38,441 bases of DNA from Deltaproteobacteria bacterium (GTDB lineage Bacteria > Desulfobacterota > JAENJC01), in contig JAUSKU010000059.1 of NCBI GenBank assembly GCA_030646755.1, forward strand, positions 1 through 38,441, read 5' to 3'. Position numbers and translations under genes: made by a program. A model generated the notes under the pieces. It was not told the DNA's origin. It saw nothing but the letters and a program-made list of their open reading frames with translations, and made no database searches. Every line of letters begins with the position of its first letter. The stretch's first letter is position 1. This document shows, in pieces, positions 17,852-26,384 of the stretch.

Positions 17852-19675
17852 CTATTTCGTCCCTTCTTTTGCTAACTCAGTATTGTTAGCTGCATCCAGC
17901 CATGTGGTGATACTCGCTTTAAAGTCCGTCAGTTCGTATCTGTTCTTCAAAAGCCTTTCGTTTATACGCATCTCTAAGCTGGCCAAGCTCTCTTCCGATC
18001 CCTTTCCCGTCTCTTGTATGCTCTTTCTCAGTTTTTCCCTTATCTCTCCGAGTTTCTTAATGTTTTCCTTATCCCTACTTATTATCTCGCTGACCTTCTC
18101 CCTGGCACCGGGAAGCATAGATTCAAAATGGGTCTTCTCTCCCTTACGTATATTCATCAGGTCATTTGAGATCCGCTCTATTATCCATATAATATCGCGT
18201 ATCTCTTCCGGCTTCTCCTCCATTTTCCACATCGGATTGAAGAAGCTGAGGATGTGGCATATATATAAGGGATTACGGCACTCAGGCCTTCCACTTTCAA
18301 TCCAGTAGCGCATGATGAGGATGACCAGCCTCTTGGTTTCATCGTCGACCTTCCGTCCTAATGTCCACTCCCAGTAACTAAAGGTATTTGTGGCAAAATA
18401 TGTTATATCATTCATGTCAAAACCTTCTATGGAGAACCTCTGCCCTTCCTTCCCCTTTATGGCCAGGAGGATTCTCTTTGACCTGTCCGTGCCCTCCTCG
18501 ATCTTTCTTAGTCTCTCCTCCAGACCGCTTATCTTATTCCCTAAATAGGCCTCTTTTTCTGCTGACTCCCTTTCCTTTTTAAAAAAGGCCGTCTTCAGGG
18601 TAGCCAACGCCTCATATTCCCTTGAGATATCAGATATGGTCGGGTCGCTCTTTATTACTGAAAGATAATATTGTTCCTCACCTGTCAATGATGAGGCCCC
18701 TTCAAGGAGGATGGAGGTGTACCGCTGCCTTATGGAGCTGTCATCGATCATCTCTTCCAGCCTTCCTTCAGTGAGATTGATGTTGTCTAAGAGTTGCTGG
18801 TAGTGTTCCCTGGCCTCTTCTACCCTGCCTAATTTGAGGAAGCAGTAGCCAAGGATCATCATTGCCTCCCGCTCCACTGCATCATAAGGGGGATAAGATT
18901 TTATCAATTTAAGTGTGGGTATGACTCTCTTGTAATCACCCCTCCTCATCAGGCTCCATGCCTGGCCTATGGCGGCCTCCCCATATAGAGGGGAATCTAA
19001 AGAGACGCGTGAAAACTCCTTTACGGCCTCAGGAAATAGACCCCTTTCGAAGAGGACCTGTCCTAAGAGGATGCGAGCCCTTTCAGTCAGGCCGTCTCCT
19101 TTTATTGAGGGGCTGGAGAGGAGGCCTTTTAAATATCCTTCAGCAGCCTTGAGATCTTGTTTCATGACCTCTATCTGGGCGAGGGAGATCATGGCATACG
19201 GATAGAACCTGTCTCCAGCTGAAACCTTTGACAAGGCAACTGTAGCCTCTTCCAGGTTATTCAGTTGCAAAAGGCCCATTCCCTCAAAGTAGCGTGAGGC
19301 TCCGCTATTTAATAATTTACCAAGGGGCATGACCTCCTCATATTCCCTCATCTTATATAAGGTATCCAGTAGTATTGACTGTAAATAGATGTCTAAAGAG
19401 GGTGATTGGCCTGTAAAGTTTAGATAATCCTCTCTGACTTGCATCTTAAGGTCTGAGAGCCTGAGAAGGAGAAGTGCCTTGTCTTTGTCTCTCTCTTTTA
19501 AAGGTGTATTCAGGAGGCCTTTGCTGAGTTCTGATGAGGAGAGGTAGTCTCCTGTACGGAAAAGATACAGGGCCCTCTGATACTGCTGTTCCTCTAAGGG
19601 GGATTGGGCTATTGCCATTAGAGGTCGCGAAAAGAGGACAAGTAAAAGGATAGTTGCAAGCCGGAGGAAGCGCAT
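17852..19675 (-). CDS. Periplasmic TPR protein
   Basis: A 607-residue protein with a signal peptide (MRFLRLATILLLVLFSRPLMAIA) followed by TPR-like helical repeats to about residue 290 (QYQRALYLFRTGDYLSSSEL near the start, AIGQAWSLMRRGDYKRVIPTL further on). A coiled-coil-rich C-terminal half contains Glu/Lys/Arg stretches. ATG at 19675 is chosen because AGGTGA lies about six bases upstream; an in-frame GTG at 19684 overlaps the previous stop. It is eight bases upstream of the TPR lipoprotein gene, and the two TPR proteins probably work together. Confidence 0.78.
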   Translation of the reverse strand: MRFLRLATILLLVLFSRPLMAIAQSPLEEQQYQRALYLFRTGDYLSSSELSKGLLNTPLKERDKDKALLLLRLSDLKMQVREDYLNFTGQSPSLDIYLQSILLDTLYKMREYEEVMPLGKLLNSGASRYFEGMGLLQLNNLEEATVALSKVSAGDRFYPYAMISLAQIEVMKQDLKAAEGYLKGLLSSPSIKGDGLTERARILLGQVLFERGLFPEAVKEFSRVSLDSPLYGEAAIGQAWSLMRRGDYKRVIPTLKLIKSYPPYDAVEREAMMILGYCFLKLGRVEEAREHYQQLLDNINLTEGRLEEMIDDSSIRQRYTSILLEGASSLTGEEQYYLSVIKSDPTISDISREYEALATLKTAFFKKERESAEKEAYLGNKISGLEERLRKIEEGTDRSKRILLAIKGKEGQRFSIEGFDMNDITYFATNTFSYWEWTLGRKVDDETKRLVILIMRYWIESGRPECRNPLYICHILSFFNPMWKMEEKPEEIRDIIWIIERISNDLMNIRKGEKTHFESMLPGAREKVSEIISRDKENIKKLGEIREKLRKSIQETGKGSEESLASLEMRINERLLKNRYELTDFKASITTWLDAANNTELAKEGTK

Positions 19676-19680
19676 CAAAA

Positions 19681-20220
19681 TCACCTATTGATGAATTCAA
19701 ACTGAGAGGAATCCAGCACCACATTGTCCTCTTTTTCTGTAAGGGACAATTCAATGGAATAAGTCATCCCCTTTGACATAGAAAAAGTGATATAAGTTTC
19801 ACCCTTTTGTGGAGGCCCATCTTCCTCGGTCCAGTAATATGTTACCTTCAACACATGTGACCCTTCCCGGACCTCTCCTTGGTATAGTTGTTGACGACCT
19901 CCCGCTGCCAGCGCCTCATTCTCAAGAGCTGAATAGATATGGCTCTCAATAAGCCTGTCATTATCCTGCGCCTCTATAGATAACAGCTTTATATCACTGT
20001 TAACCGCTTTATTTACTGCAGAGAGGTGAAGGGTTGTCCTGGGAAAGACCTTTATGTCCTCTTCCAGTTTTTTTAACTCCTTATTCAAAAAGTTATAGTT
20101 ATTATTCAATTGGATAATCAGGTGCCTTGCAGAATCCCTTCTTCCGGGAGGAGGAACCTCTGCCAGCGCGATTGAGTTAAAAAATATTATCACACCTGCT
20201 AAAGCAATAAGTATCTTCAC
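19681..20220 (-). CDS. Small periplasmic protein, first gene of the motor operon
   Basis: No family recognised. The 179-residue product has a signal peptide (MKILIALAGVIIFFNSIALA). A helical part follows (HLIIQLNNNYNFLNKELKKLEEDI), then a beta-rich C-terminal half (HVLKVTYYWTEEDG, TYITFSMSKGMTYSIELSL) reminiscent of a small lipoprotein-like sandwich. The start codon is GTG at 20218-20220 with an AGGAGGG ribosome site just upstream. It overlaps the next TPR gene and heads the eight-gene operon. Confidence 0.7.
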   Translation of the reverse strand: MKILIALAGVIIFFNSIALAEVPPPGRRDSARHLIIQLNNNYNFLNKELKKLEEDIKVFPRTTLHLSAVNKAVNSDIKLLSIEAQDNDRLIESHIYSALENEALAAGGRQQLYQGEVREGSHVLKVTYYWTEEDGPPQKGETYITFSMSKGMTYSIELSLTEKEDNVVLDSSQFEFINR

Positions 20221-20251
20221 TTTCCTTCCCTCCTACATATCAAATTGACGC

Positions 20252-20257
20252 ATTATA
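20252..20257 (-). promoter_or_regulatory. Candidate -10 box of the motor operon
   Basis: On the minus strand TATAAT lies about 32 bases upstream of the GTG start at 20220. It sits within copies of a TGACGC/GCGTCA motif (20246-20252, 20260-20265 and, inverted, 20299-20305). These could be an operator. The -35 region is poor. Confidence 0.4.
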
Positions 20258-20440
20258 CATGACGCTTCCTTATTTTTAAAGTATTTTTTGCTTTATTATG
20301 CGTCATCATTCTTTTCACAAAAACCTTTACATCATTCACCGAGAGCCTTATAATAATTGTTCATAATAGTAATGGGCCATGAGCCCATGGCCGGCATCAA
20401 TATTGTGTGTTATACTTTTAAACATAAGGAGGTATATACC

Positions 20441-21094
20441 ATGAAGAGGCTCTCACCGTTTCTGTTTGTAGCAATTTGGTTTTTGGGCGGATGCTCCCTT
20501 GCCACAAAAGCGGTTCCAGTTGCAACTCCCGGAGCTGTCATAGACCAGAAGGCCGGCTCTGTCACCATGGAGAAGGAGGGGATAGAGGTTACGGCGCAAT
20601 TGGTCGACTGGAATTACTTCCCTTATAATCTTACCAATTATTTTACACCGTACTCCATTACTATAAGGAATAAGACCCCACAGGTACTAAGCTTTGATAC
20701 TGCTAATTTCGTCATGTACGATGAGGCCCAAACCCAGTACGGTGCTTATACGCCAAAGGATGTATACAGCATAACCAGCGGGGAGCTTTATTATCTTATA
20801 CCTTACCCTTATGTTGGCGTATATCTCTATGAGGGTTACAGGCAGTTCCCGACGGTCGGTTACAGGGAGTATCCTCCCATAGGTGTTGCAGGGCCGCAGC
20901 TATATGAGGTCTATCCAAGGGATGTCTATTCTCAGGCCCTTCCCTTTGGTCCCCTCAACCCCAATGCCCAGTTGAAGGGGCTCGTATTCTTCAAGGGGAA
21001 TTTATACAACTTTAAGAAGATAAGGGTGGTAGTCAACACAGTCAAGCCCAACGGCCAGAAGGTGGAGTTTGATTTTCCATTTGAGGTAAAGTAG
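20441..21094 (+). CDS. Outer-membrane-type lipoprotein of unknown function
   Basis: A 217-residue lipoprotein. The start is ATG 20441 with AAGGAGG nine bases upstream; the frame is open further upstream without a ribosome site. A signal peptide with lipobox (FLGGC, Cys at residue 15) is followed by a beta-rich region (GIEVTAQLVDWNYFPYNLTN, YSITIRNKTPQVLSFDTANF) and a Tyr/Pro-rich loop region (residues 120-175). The ending, LYNFKKIRVVVNT, resembles an immunoglobulin-like or DUF4352-like fold. The phosphatase gene follows after six bases, so the two are probably cotranscribed. Confidence 0.8.
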   Translation: MKRLSPFLFVAIWFLGGCSLATKAVPVATPGAVIDQKAGSVTMEKEGIEVTAQLVDWNYFPYNLTNYFTPYSITIRNKTPQVLSFDTANFVMYDEAQTQYGAYTPKDVYSITSGELYYLIPYPYVGVYLYEGYRQFPTVGYREYPPIGVAGPQLYEVYPRDVYSQALPFGPLNPNAQLKGLVFFKGNLYNFKKIRVVVNTVKPNGQKVEFDFPFEVK

Positions 21095-21100
21095 TAACCC

Positions 21101-22063
21101 TTGGCGTCTACACTCGCATCAATAGACATAGGGACCAACACCTTCCGCCTCCTTATCTCCGATTTTGACGACAATGGAACACCGAGGCCAAGGCTTCTCA
21201 AGAGGGAGATAACCCGGCTTGGGGGGGGATTCACAGCCCACGGGATGTTGGCTGAGGAATCTATGGAGAGGGGTGTTCATACCCTTTCCGCCTTTTCCGA
21301 ACTTTTAAGGGAACATAAAGTAAAGAAGGTAAGGGCCGTTGCCACCAGCGTGGTGAGGGAGGCTAAGAACGGCAGGGATTTCCTGGACCTTGTTAAAAAT
21401 AATACAGGCCTTGATGTAGAAGTCATTGATGGAAGAGAAGAGGCCTCTCTTGCCCTGAAGGGCGTCCTTTCCTGCGTGAAACTAAAAACAAGGTACGCCC
21501 TTGTTTTTGACATAGGCGGAGGCAGCACCGAGTATATACTTTCCGACCTTGCCAATCCTCTTTACTCAGAAAGCCTGAGTTTAGGGGTTGTCCATGCCAC
21601 AGAGACCTTCCTAAGGTCGGACCCTCCAAAAGATGAAGAGATAGAAAAGGTTGCAGCCCATGTGGTTGAAAGATTGTCCCCCTTCCTGAACAATCTCGCA
21701 AAAATGGGGTTAAGAGATAAGCTTCCTCCGCAAAACAGAGACATAACGCTGGTTGGAACCGCAGGTACCATAACTACTCTGGCTGCCATGGATCAGGGGC
21801 TTGAGGCTTACGAACCGTCAAAGATAAACAATTATGTCCTCACATATGATACTGTAAAAAGGCTGTTTAACCTCATATATCCTTTGACTATAAGCGAAAG
21901 AAGCGGCCTCCGGTCATTAGAGGGGGGCAGGGAAGACCTTATTGTGTCAGGTACTGTAATAGTCCTTAAGACTATGGAGTCCTTCGGGTTTGACAGGATG
22001 ACGGTCAGCGACGGCGGCCTGCTGGAAGGTGTTCTGATAGATATGGTTGAGAGCCGGAGATAG
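21101..22063 (+). CDS. Ppx/GppA-family phosphatase
   Basis: An exopolyphosphatase or pppGpp phosphohydrolase of the actin-like ATPase fold, 320 residues. Motifs are ASIDIGTNTFRLLI near residue 6, ATSVVREAKNG near 85, DIGGGSTEY near 139 and VGTAGTITTLAAM near 218. The length matches the short, catalytic-only members of the family that lack a C-terminal HD domain. The start is TTG at 21101. Whether polyphosphate or (p)ppGpp is the substrate cannot be told from sequence. Confidence 0.92.
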   Translation: MASTLASIDIGTNTFRLLISDFDDNGTPRPRLLKREITRLGGGFTAHGMLAEESMERGVHTLSAFSELLREHKVKKVRAVATSVVREAKNGRDFLDLVKNNTGLDVEVIDGREEASLALKGVLSCVKLKTRYALVFDIGGGSTEYILSDLANPLYSESLSLGVVHATETFLRSDPPKDEEIEKVAAHVVERLSPFLNNLAKMGLRDKLPPQNRDITLVGTAGTITTLAAMDQGLEAYEPSKINNYVLTYDTVKRLFNLIYPLTISERSGLRSLEGGREDLIVSGTVIVLKTMESFGFDRMTVSDGGLLEGVLIDMVESRR

Positions 22064-22195
22064 GTATGACCGTTCTTCATACCAAGATCAGATGCACTGA
22101 GTATAACAAAGACAAAAAAAACCGCTTCACTTTCTCTTCTCTCACGTAGGGGCGAGGCGCTGCCGCGCCTTTCATGCGACTGTTACGGTCATACC
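22063..22195. mobile_element. Possible miniature inverted-repeat element
   Basis: GGTATGACCGT at 22063-22073 is repeated exactly in inverted form at 22185-22195, enclosing about 110 bases without a gene. The interior holds a GC-rich stretch (GGCGAGGCGCTGCCGCGCC). The layout suits a small non-autonomous element inserted just after the phosphatase gene. No target duplication is obvious. Confidence 0.4.
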
Positions 22196-22203
22196 GATGC
22201 CCC

Positions 22204-22769
22204 TATTGTCCCTACGCAATCTTCCGAGATGCAAAAACCCTTGAATTCTATATAGCCCTTGATATCGTATTTGTGCCGATCCAGGTACTGCTCGTAACTA
22301 TCATAATAGAGAAAATGCTTAGTGAGCGGGAGAGGATGGCAACCTTAAAATAACAAAGGAATGGACAGATGATCATTTTAATACCGCTATAACTGCCGCA
22401 AGGGGTTTCCGGTGTGAATTTGAATTCAAGTCTACAGAACTGGCGTCCCTCAAGGAACTTCTTGTTGCAAAGAGGTCTTTCATGCTCGGCCTTCTGCAAA
22501 ACCCAAATTTGCTTGAACACTAGAGGTTTACAGACCTCCTGTGGGCTGTGCTTCATCTCACCGAGGAGCTAATCGCAAGGATTGATATTGATAACCTGCC
22601 TGCCGCTGACCTCGAACATATTTACGGAGATATAAACCGCGCCTTTGGACACCTTATCTGCGAGTGGCTTTCGTATATGCGACACCTCAAAACCGATTAT
22701 CCTTACCTCTATTCACTTGCTATTAGGACAAATCCATTCAATCCAGAGGCCTCTGTAGTAATTCCCTGA
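22204..22769 (+). pseudogene. Decayed membrane-protein gene (ion-channel-associated type)
   Basis: Three open fragments read as one broken protein. Fragment 1 (to the stop at 22351-22353) includes EFYIALDIVFVPIQVLLVTI and EKMLSERERM, a membrane segment plus cytosolic helix. Fragment 2, in another frame (about 22326-22520), contains EWTDDHFNTAITAARGF and ELLVAKRSFMLGLLQNPNL and ends at an in-frame TAG at 22521. Fragment 3 continues in the same frame (FTDLLWAVLHLTEELIARID) to 22769. Much of the middle seems deleted between fragments 1 and 2. I recall similar sequences in uncharacterised membrane proteins, but the family name is uncertain. Codon use is native. Confidence 0.65.
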
Positions 22770-22864
22770 AACTTTCCCTTCATTGACAATCTCAAAATCA
22801 GTGGTAAGTTTGTGTTAAATCTTATTATCTAATCTGATGAGGCTGAAAATGGCATACATTTTAA

Positions 22865-22882
22865 ACTCACTCACTCACTCAC
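22865..22882 (+). repeat. Tetranucleotide repeat (ACTC)4 before the PAS sensor
   Basis: Four ACTC units plus AC lie between an ATG with a good ribosome site (ATG 22849, GAGG at 22839-22842) and the sensor frame. The two frames differ: one extra unit would join them. This is the arrangement of a slipped-strand contingency locus, although the tract is short. Confidence 0.8.
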
Positions 22883-22895
22883 CGGTTGGGCGAAA

Positions 22896-24533
22896 ATGCT
22901 TGTTCTCATAATAGCTGTTTGGAGCTCGTTGCTGGCTGGATCGCTGGTGTGGGATATGCACCAGCTAAAACAAGACACCTTGAATGCCGCCACCGTCGCC
23001 GCCCGCGCTAATATCAACAAGGATCTTAGCTTCCGCAAATGGGCGGCCTCACATGGTGGTGTTTATGTCTCGCCCACCGAACATACCCCGCCCAATCCCT
23101 ATCTCAAGGTACCCGACCGCGATGTGGTCACCACCACGGGCAAAATGCTGACTTTGATGAATCCGGCCTACATGCTGCGCCAGATGCAGTCCGATTTTCC
23201 GGGTGATTATGGCACCAGGAGCCACATCACCAGCCTCAAACCAATCAACCCGAACAATGCTCCCGATGCCTGGGAAGCCAAGGCGCTGCATGCCTTTGAG
23301 CAGGGCAGCAAGGAGCAGCTGGAAACACAGCAGATCGACGGCCAGAGTTATCTGAGAATGATGCTGCCGCTTATTGTCGAACAGGGTTGTCTGAAATGCC
23401 ATGAACAACAGGGCTACAAGCTGGGCGACATTCGCGGCGGGATCAGCTCTGCCATTCCCCTGGCGCCTTTTTTGGCGCGCGAGCGTGAATCTAACACCAG
23501 CATGATGCTGAACCACGGCGCGGTCTGGCTGCTCGGGCTGGCGAGTCTAGCGTGGCTGGGTGCTTCATACCGGCGTGTCCAGCGCTTGGAAATCCTCGTA
23601 CGCTCGGCGGCTGCGGTCGAGGAGAGCGAGCGGCGTTTCCGGGCGATAGCTCAGTCGGCTAACGACGCCATCATCAGCGCCGATAGTGCCGGCAAGATAG
23701 TGGGCTGGAACCCTGGTGCAGAGCGGTTGTTCGGCTATATGGAAGCCGAAATCAGCGGTCAGCCCCTGACGGTGTTGATGCCGGAACGCTTCCGTAACCT
23801 GCATAGGGAGGGTCTGGCGAGGGTGGTGGCCGGTGGAACGCCGCATGTGATCGGCAAAATCGTCGAGCTTGCCGGGCTGCACAAGGACGGCAGCGAGTTT
23901 CCGCTGGAGATTTCGCTGGCGCAATGGCAAACCGCCGCTGGTCAGTTCTTCACCGCGATTATTCGCGACATCACTGAAAGGAAGCAGACGGAGCAAGCTT
24001 TACAGGAAAGCGAAAGCAAGTACCGACGGCTGATTGAGAACTCCCCGGATATCGTCTATACATTTTCCGTGAAACGGGGAAGTATTTATTGCTCCTCCCA
24101 AGTCATCTCGATCCTCGGCTATTCCGTCGAACATCTATATGCCAATCCGTTCCTGTGGAATGAATCTATTCACCCCGAAGACCGCGCAGTAGTTACCAAG
24201 GCTGTCGAAGAGTTCAAGACTGGCTCTCCTTTCAAGATTGAGTACCGAATAAAAAATGCTCATGGGGACTGGCGCTGGTTTTATGACCGCTCTACCGGCA
24301 GTCAAGAAGAAAACGGGGACTTCATCATCGAAGGTCTGGCGATGGACATCACCGAACGCAAGCAGGCGGGAACCAAACTTATCGAACAACTCGATGAACT
24401 GCGCCGCTGGCACGATATCACGTTAGGCAGGGAGATGCGCGTCCTTGACCTCAAACACGAGGTGAACGAACTGCTGGGCCAGACCGGCCAGCCGCCGCGT
24501 TATCCGAGTGCGGAACAGTCGAATGCGGAATGA
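22896..24533 (+). CDS. Membrane PAS sensor with CxxCH (DUF3365-type) domain
   Basis: A 545-residue inner-membrane sensor. A first membrane helix at 2-19 is followed by a periplasmic DUF3365/Tll0287-like domain with a CLKCH motif at 165-169 that could bind c-type haem. A second helix lies at about 206-224. PAS 1 spans about 245-365 (SANDAIISADSAGKIVGWNP) and PAS 2 about 374-495, each ending in DITERKQ. The last 50 residues are a helical tail (ELRRWHDITLGREMRVLDLK) and there is no kinase or cyclase domain, so it must signal through partners. GC-rich codons (CTG, GCG, CGC) differ from the native genes. ATG 22896 has no clear ribosome site; the gene may really begin at 22849 in another frame. Confidence 0.82.
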   Translation: MLVLIIAVWSSLLAGSLVWDMHQLKQDTLNAATVAARANINKDLSFRKWAASHGGVYVSPTEHTPPNPYLKVPDRDVVTTTGKMLTLMNPAYMLRQMQSDFPGDYGTRSHITSLKPINPNNAPDAWEAKALHAFEQGSKEQLETQQIDGQSYLRMMLPLIVEQGCLKCHEQQGYKLGDIRGGISSAIPLAPFLARERESNTSMMLNHGAVWLLGLASLAWLGASYRRVQRLEILVRSAAAVEESERRFRAIAQSANDAIISADSAGKIVGWNPGAERLFGYMEAEISGQPLTVLMPERFRNLHREGLARVVAGGTPHVIGKIVELAGLHKDGSEFPLEISLAQWQTAAGQFFTAIIRDITERKQTEQALQESESKYRRLIENSPDIVYTFSVKRGSIYCSSQVISILGYSVEHLYANPFLWNESIHPEDRAVVTKAVEEFKTGSPFKIEYRIKNAHGDWRWFYDRSTGSQEENGDFIIEGLAMDITERKQAGTKLIEQLDELRRWHDITLGREMRVLDLKHEVNELLGQTGQPPRYPSAEQSNAE

Positions 24534-24535
24534 TG

Positions 24536-24586
24536 ATTGCGGATTGCGGAAAACCGATCAGCGTTCCAAATTCCGCAATCCGCAAT
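24536..24586. repeat. Perfect 16-bp inverted repeat between sensor and kaiC
   Basis: ATTGCGGATTGCGGAA at 24536-24551 and its exact reverse complement at 24571-24586 form a strong stem with a 19-base loop, just after the sensor stop and 34 bases before the kaiC start. No T run follows, so it is more likely an mRNA-stability or intergenic repeat element than a terminator. Confidence 0.85.
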
Positions 24587-24620
24587 TTGCAATCCGCAAT
24601 TAAATAAGGAGGAGTAAATC

Positions 24621-26384
24621 ATGACAAAACCCAAATCAACACCTAAAGCCAAACCAGTGCCCAAGGCTCATACACAGCTCCCCAAAGCGCCGACCGGCAT
24701 TCAGGGGCTGGACGAAATCACCGGCGGCGGATTGCCCCAGGGCCGGACGACGCTGGTGTGCGGCGATACGGGCTGTGGCAAGACGCTGCTGGCGATGGAA
24801 TTTTTGGTGCGCGGCGCGACGCAGTTCGACGAGCCGGGCGTGTTTATGTCGTTTGAAGAGAACGCCGCAGACCTGTCCAAGAACGTCGCCTCGCTCGGTT
24901 TTGACTTGAAAGACCTGATCGCGCGCAAAAAGATGGTGCTGGATTTTGTCTACATCGAGCGCAGCGAAGTCGAAGAGAGCGGCGAATATGATCTGGAAGG
25001 ATTGTTCATCCGCCTGGGCCATGCCATTGATTCCATCGGCGCCAAGCGCGTCGCGCTGGATACCATCGAGTCGCTGTTCGCCGGCTTACCCAACCCGCTC
25101 ATCCTGCGCGCCGAACTGCACCGCCTGTTCCGCTGGCTGAAAGACAAAGGCGTGACCGCCGTCATCACCGGCGAACGCGGCGGCGAGACGCTGACGCGCC
25201 AGGGGTTGGAAGAATACGTCTCCGACTGCGTGATCGTGCTCGACCATCGCGTCAGCGAACAGACCTCCGCGCGGCGCTTGCGCGTGGTCAAGTATCGCGG
25301 CTCGCTCCACGGCACCGACGAGTATCCGTTTCTGATTGACGAAGACGGCTTTTCGGTGCTGCCGGTCACCTCGCTCGGCTTGCAACAAACCGCTTCCACC
25401 CAGCGCATTCCCAGCGGCGTTGCGCGTCTCGACGCGATGCTGGGCGGCGCGGGCTATTTTCGCGACAGTAGCGTGCTGGTCTCCGGCACGTCGGGCACCG
25501 GCAAGAGCAGCCTCGCCGCGCACTTTGCCGATGCCGCCTGTCGTCGCGGCGAGCGCGCCCTGTATCTGGCCTTCGAGGAATCTCCCAGCCAGATCATGCG
25601 CAATATGCGTTCTATCGGGATCAACCTGGAATCGTGGGTAAAAAAAGGTCTGCTGCAGTTTCAGGCGAGACGCCCGACGTTTTCGGGCCTAGAAATGCAT
25701 CTGACGACGATTGACAAAGCGGTCAAAGCTTTCAAACCGCAGGTCGTGGTGGTGGATCCGGTGACCAGTTTCATCATCGGGGGCAATGAGATTGAAGTCA
25801 AATCCATGTTGATACGGCTGGTGGATATGCTGAAAATGAATCAGTGCACCAGCCTGCTCACCAGCTTGACTTCGACCGGCGGCGCGCTCGAACAGAACCA
25901 TGCTATCTCGGCCCTGATAGACACCTGGCTGGTGCTGCGCGAGATCGAAAACGGCAACGAGCGCAATCGCGGCATGTTCATCCTGAAATCGCGCGGCATG
26001 GCGCACTCGAACCAGATTCGCGAGTTCCTGCTGACCGATCACGGCGTGGACCTGCGCGATGTGTACGTCGGCCCGAGCGGCGTGCTGGCCGGCTCGGCGC
26101 GGCTGGCGCAAGAGGCGCAAGAGAAAGCCGCGCTGTTGATACGCGACCAGGAAGTCGAGCTGCGGCGGGTCGAACTGGAGCGCAAACGCACCACGCTGGA
26201 GGCGCAGATCGCCGTGTTGCGCGCCGAGTTTGCTGTGCAGGAAATCGCGTCGGTGAAAATCATCGGCCAGGAAAAAGCGGAGAAAGTGCAGCTGGCGCAG
26301 GAACGTGTGGACATGGGGCGAATCCGCAAGGCGGATGTAAAGCCAGTTGTGAAACCGGGCAAGCAAAAAGGAGTGGCCAAATGA
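24621..26384 (+). CDS. kaiC: KaiC-like ATPase/kinase
   Basis: A double-domain RecA-fold protein of 587 residues. CI has Walker A GDTGCGKT at 48-55 and catalytic Glu pair SFEE at 77-80. CII has Walker A GTSGTGKS at 289-296 and Glu pair FEES near 318-321. The CII segment [10 protein letters not shown] at 427-436 aligns with the cyanobacterial phosphosite region, with Ser430 and Ala431 in place of Ser431/Thr432. The C-terminus is extended by a coiled coil (about 495-560), as in KaiC3-type proteins of Proteobacteria. An AAGGAGGA ribosome site lies just before the ATG. GC-rich foreign codon use. It overlaps kaiB by four bases. Confidence 0.95.
   Translation: MTKPKSTPKAKPVPKAHTQLPKAPTGIQGLDEITGGGLPQGRTTLVCGDTGCGKTLLAMEFLVRGATQFDEPGVFMSFEENAADLSKNVASLGFDLKDLIARKKMVLDFVYIERSEVEESGEYDLEGLFIRLGHAIDSIGAKRVALDTIESLFAGLPNPLILRAELHRLFRWLKDKGVTAVITGERGGETLTRQGLEEYVSDCVIVLDHRVSEQTSARRLRVVKYRGSLHGTDEYPFLIDEDGFSVLPVTSLGLQQTASTQRIPSGVARLDAMLGGAGYFRDSSVLVSGTSGTGKSSLAAHFADAACRRGERALYLAFEESPSQIMRNMRSIGINLESWVKKGLLQFQARRPTFSGLEMHLTTIDKAVKAFKPQVVVVDPVTSFIIGGNEIEVKSMLIRLVDMLKMNQCTSLLTSLTSTGGALEQNHAISALIDTWLVLREIENGNERNRGMFILKSRGMAHSNQIREFLLTDHGVDLRDVYVGPSGVLAGSARLAQEAQEKAALLIRDQEVELRRVELERKRTTLEAQIAVLRAEFAVQEIASVKIIGQEKAEKVQLAQERVDMGRIRKADVKPVVKPGKQKGVAK

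Noticed and set aside
25844..26380. Long open frame leading into kaiB from within kaiC
   Set aside because: It overlaps kaiC in another frame and gives an Arg/Ala-rich peptide typical of GC-rich DNA shadows. kaiB has its own ribosome site and ATG at 26381.
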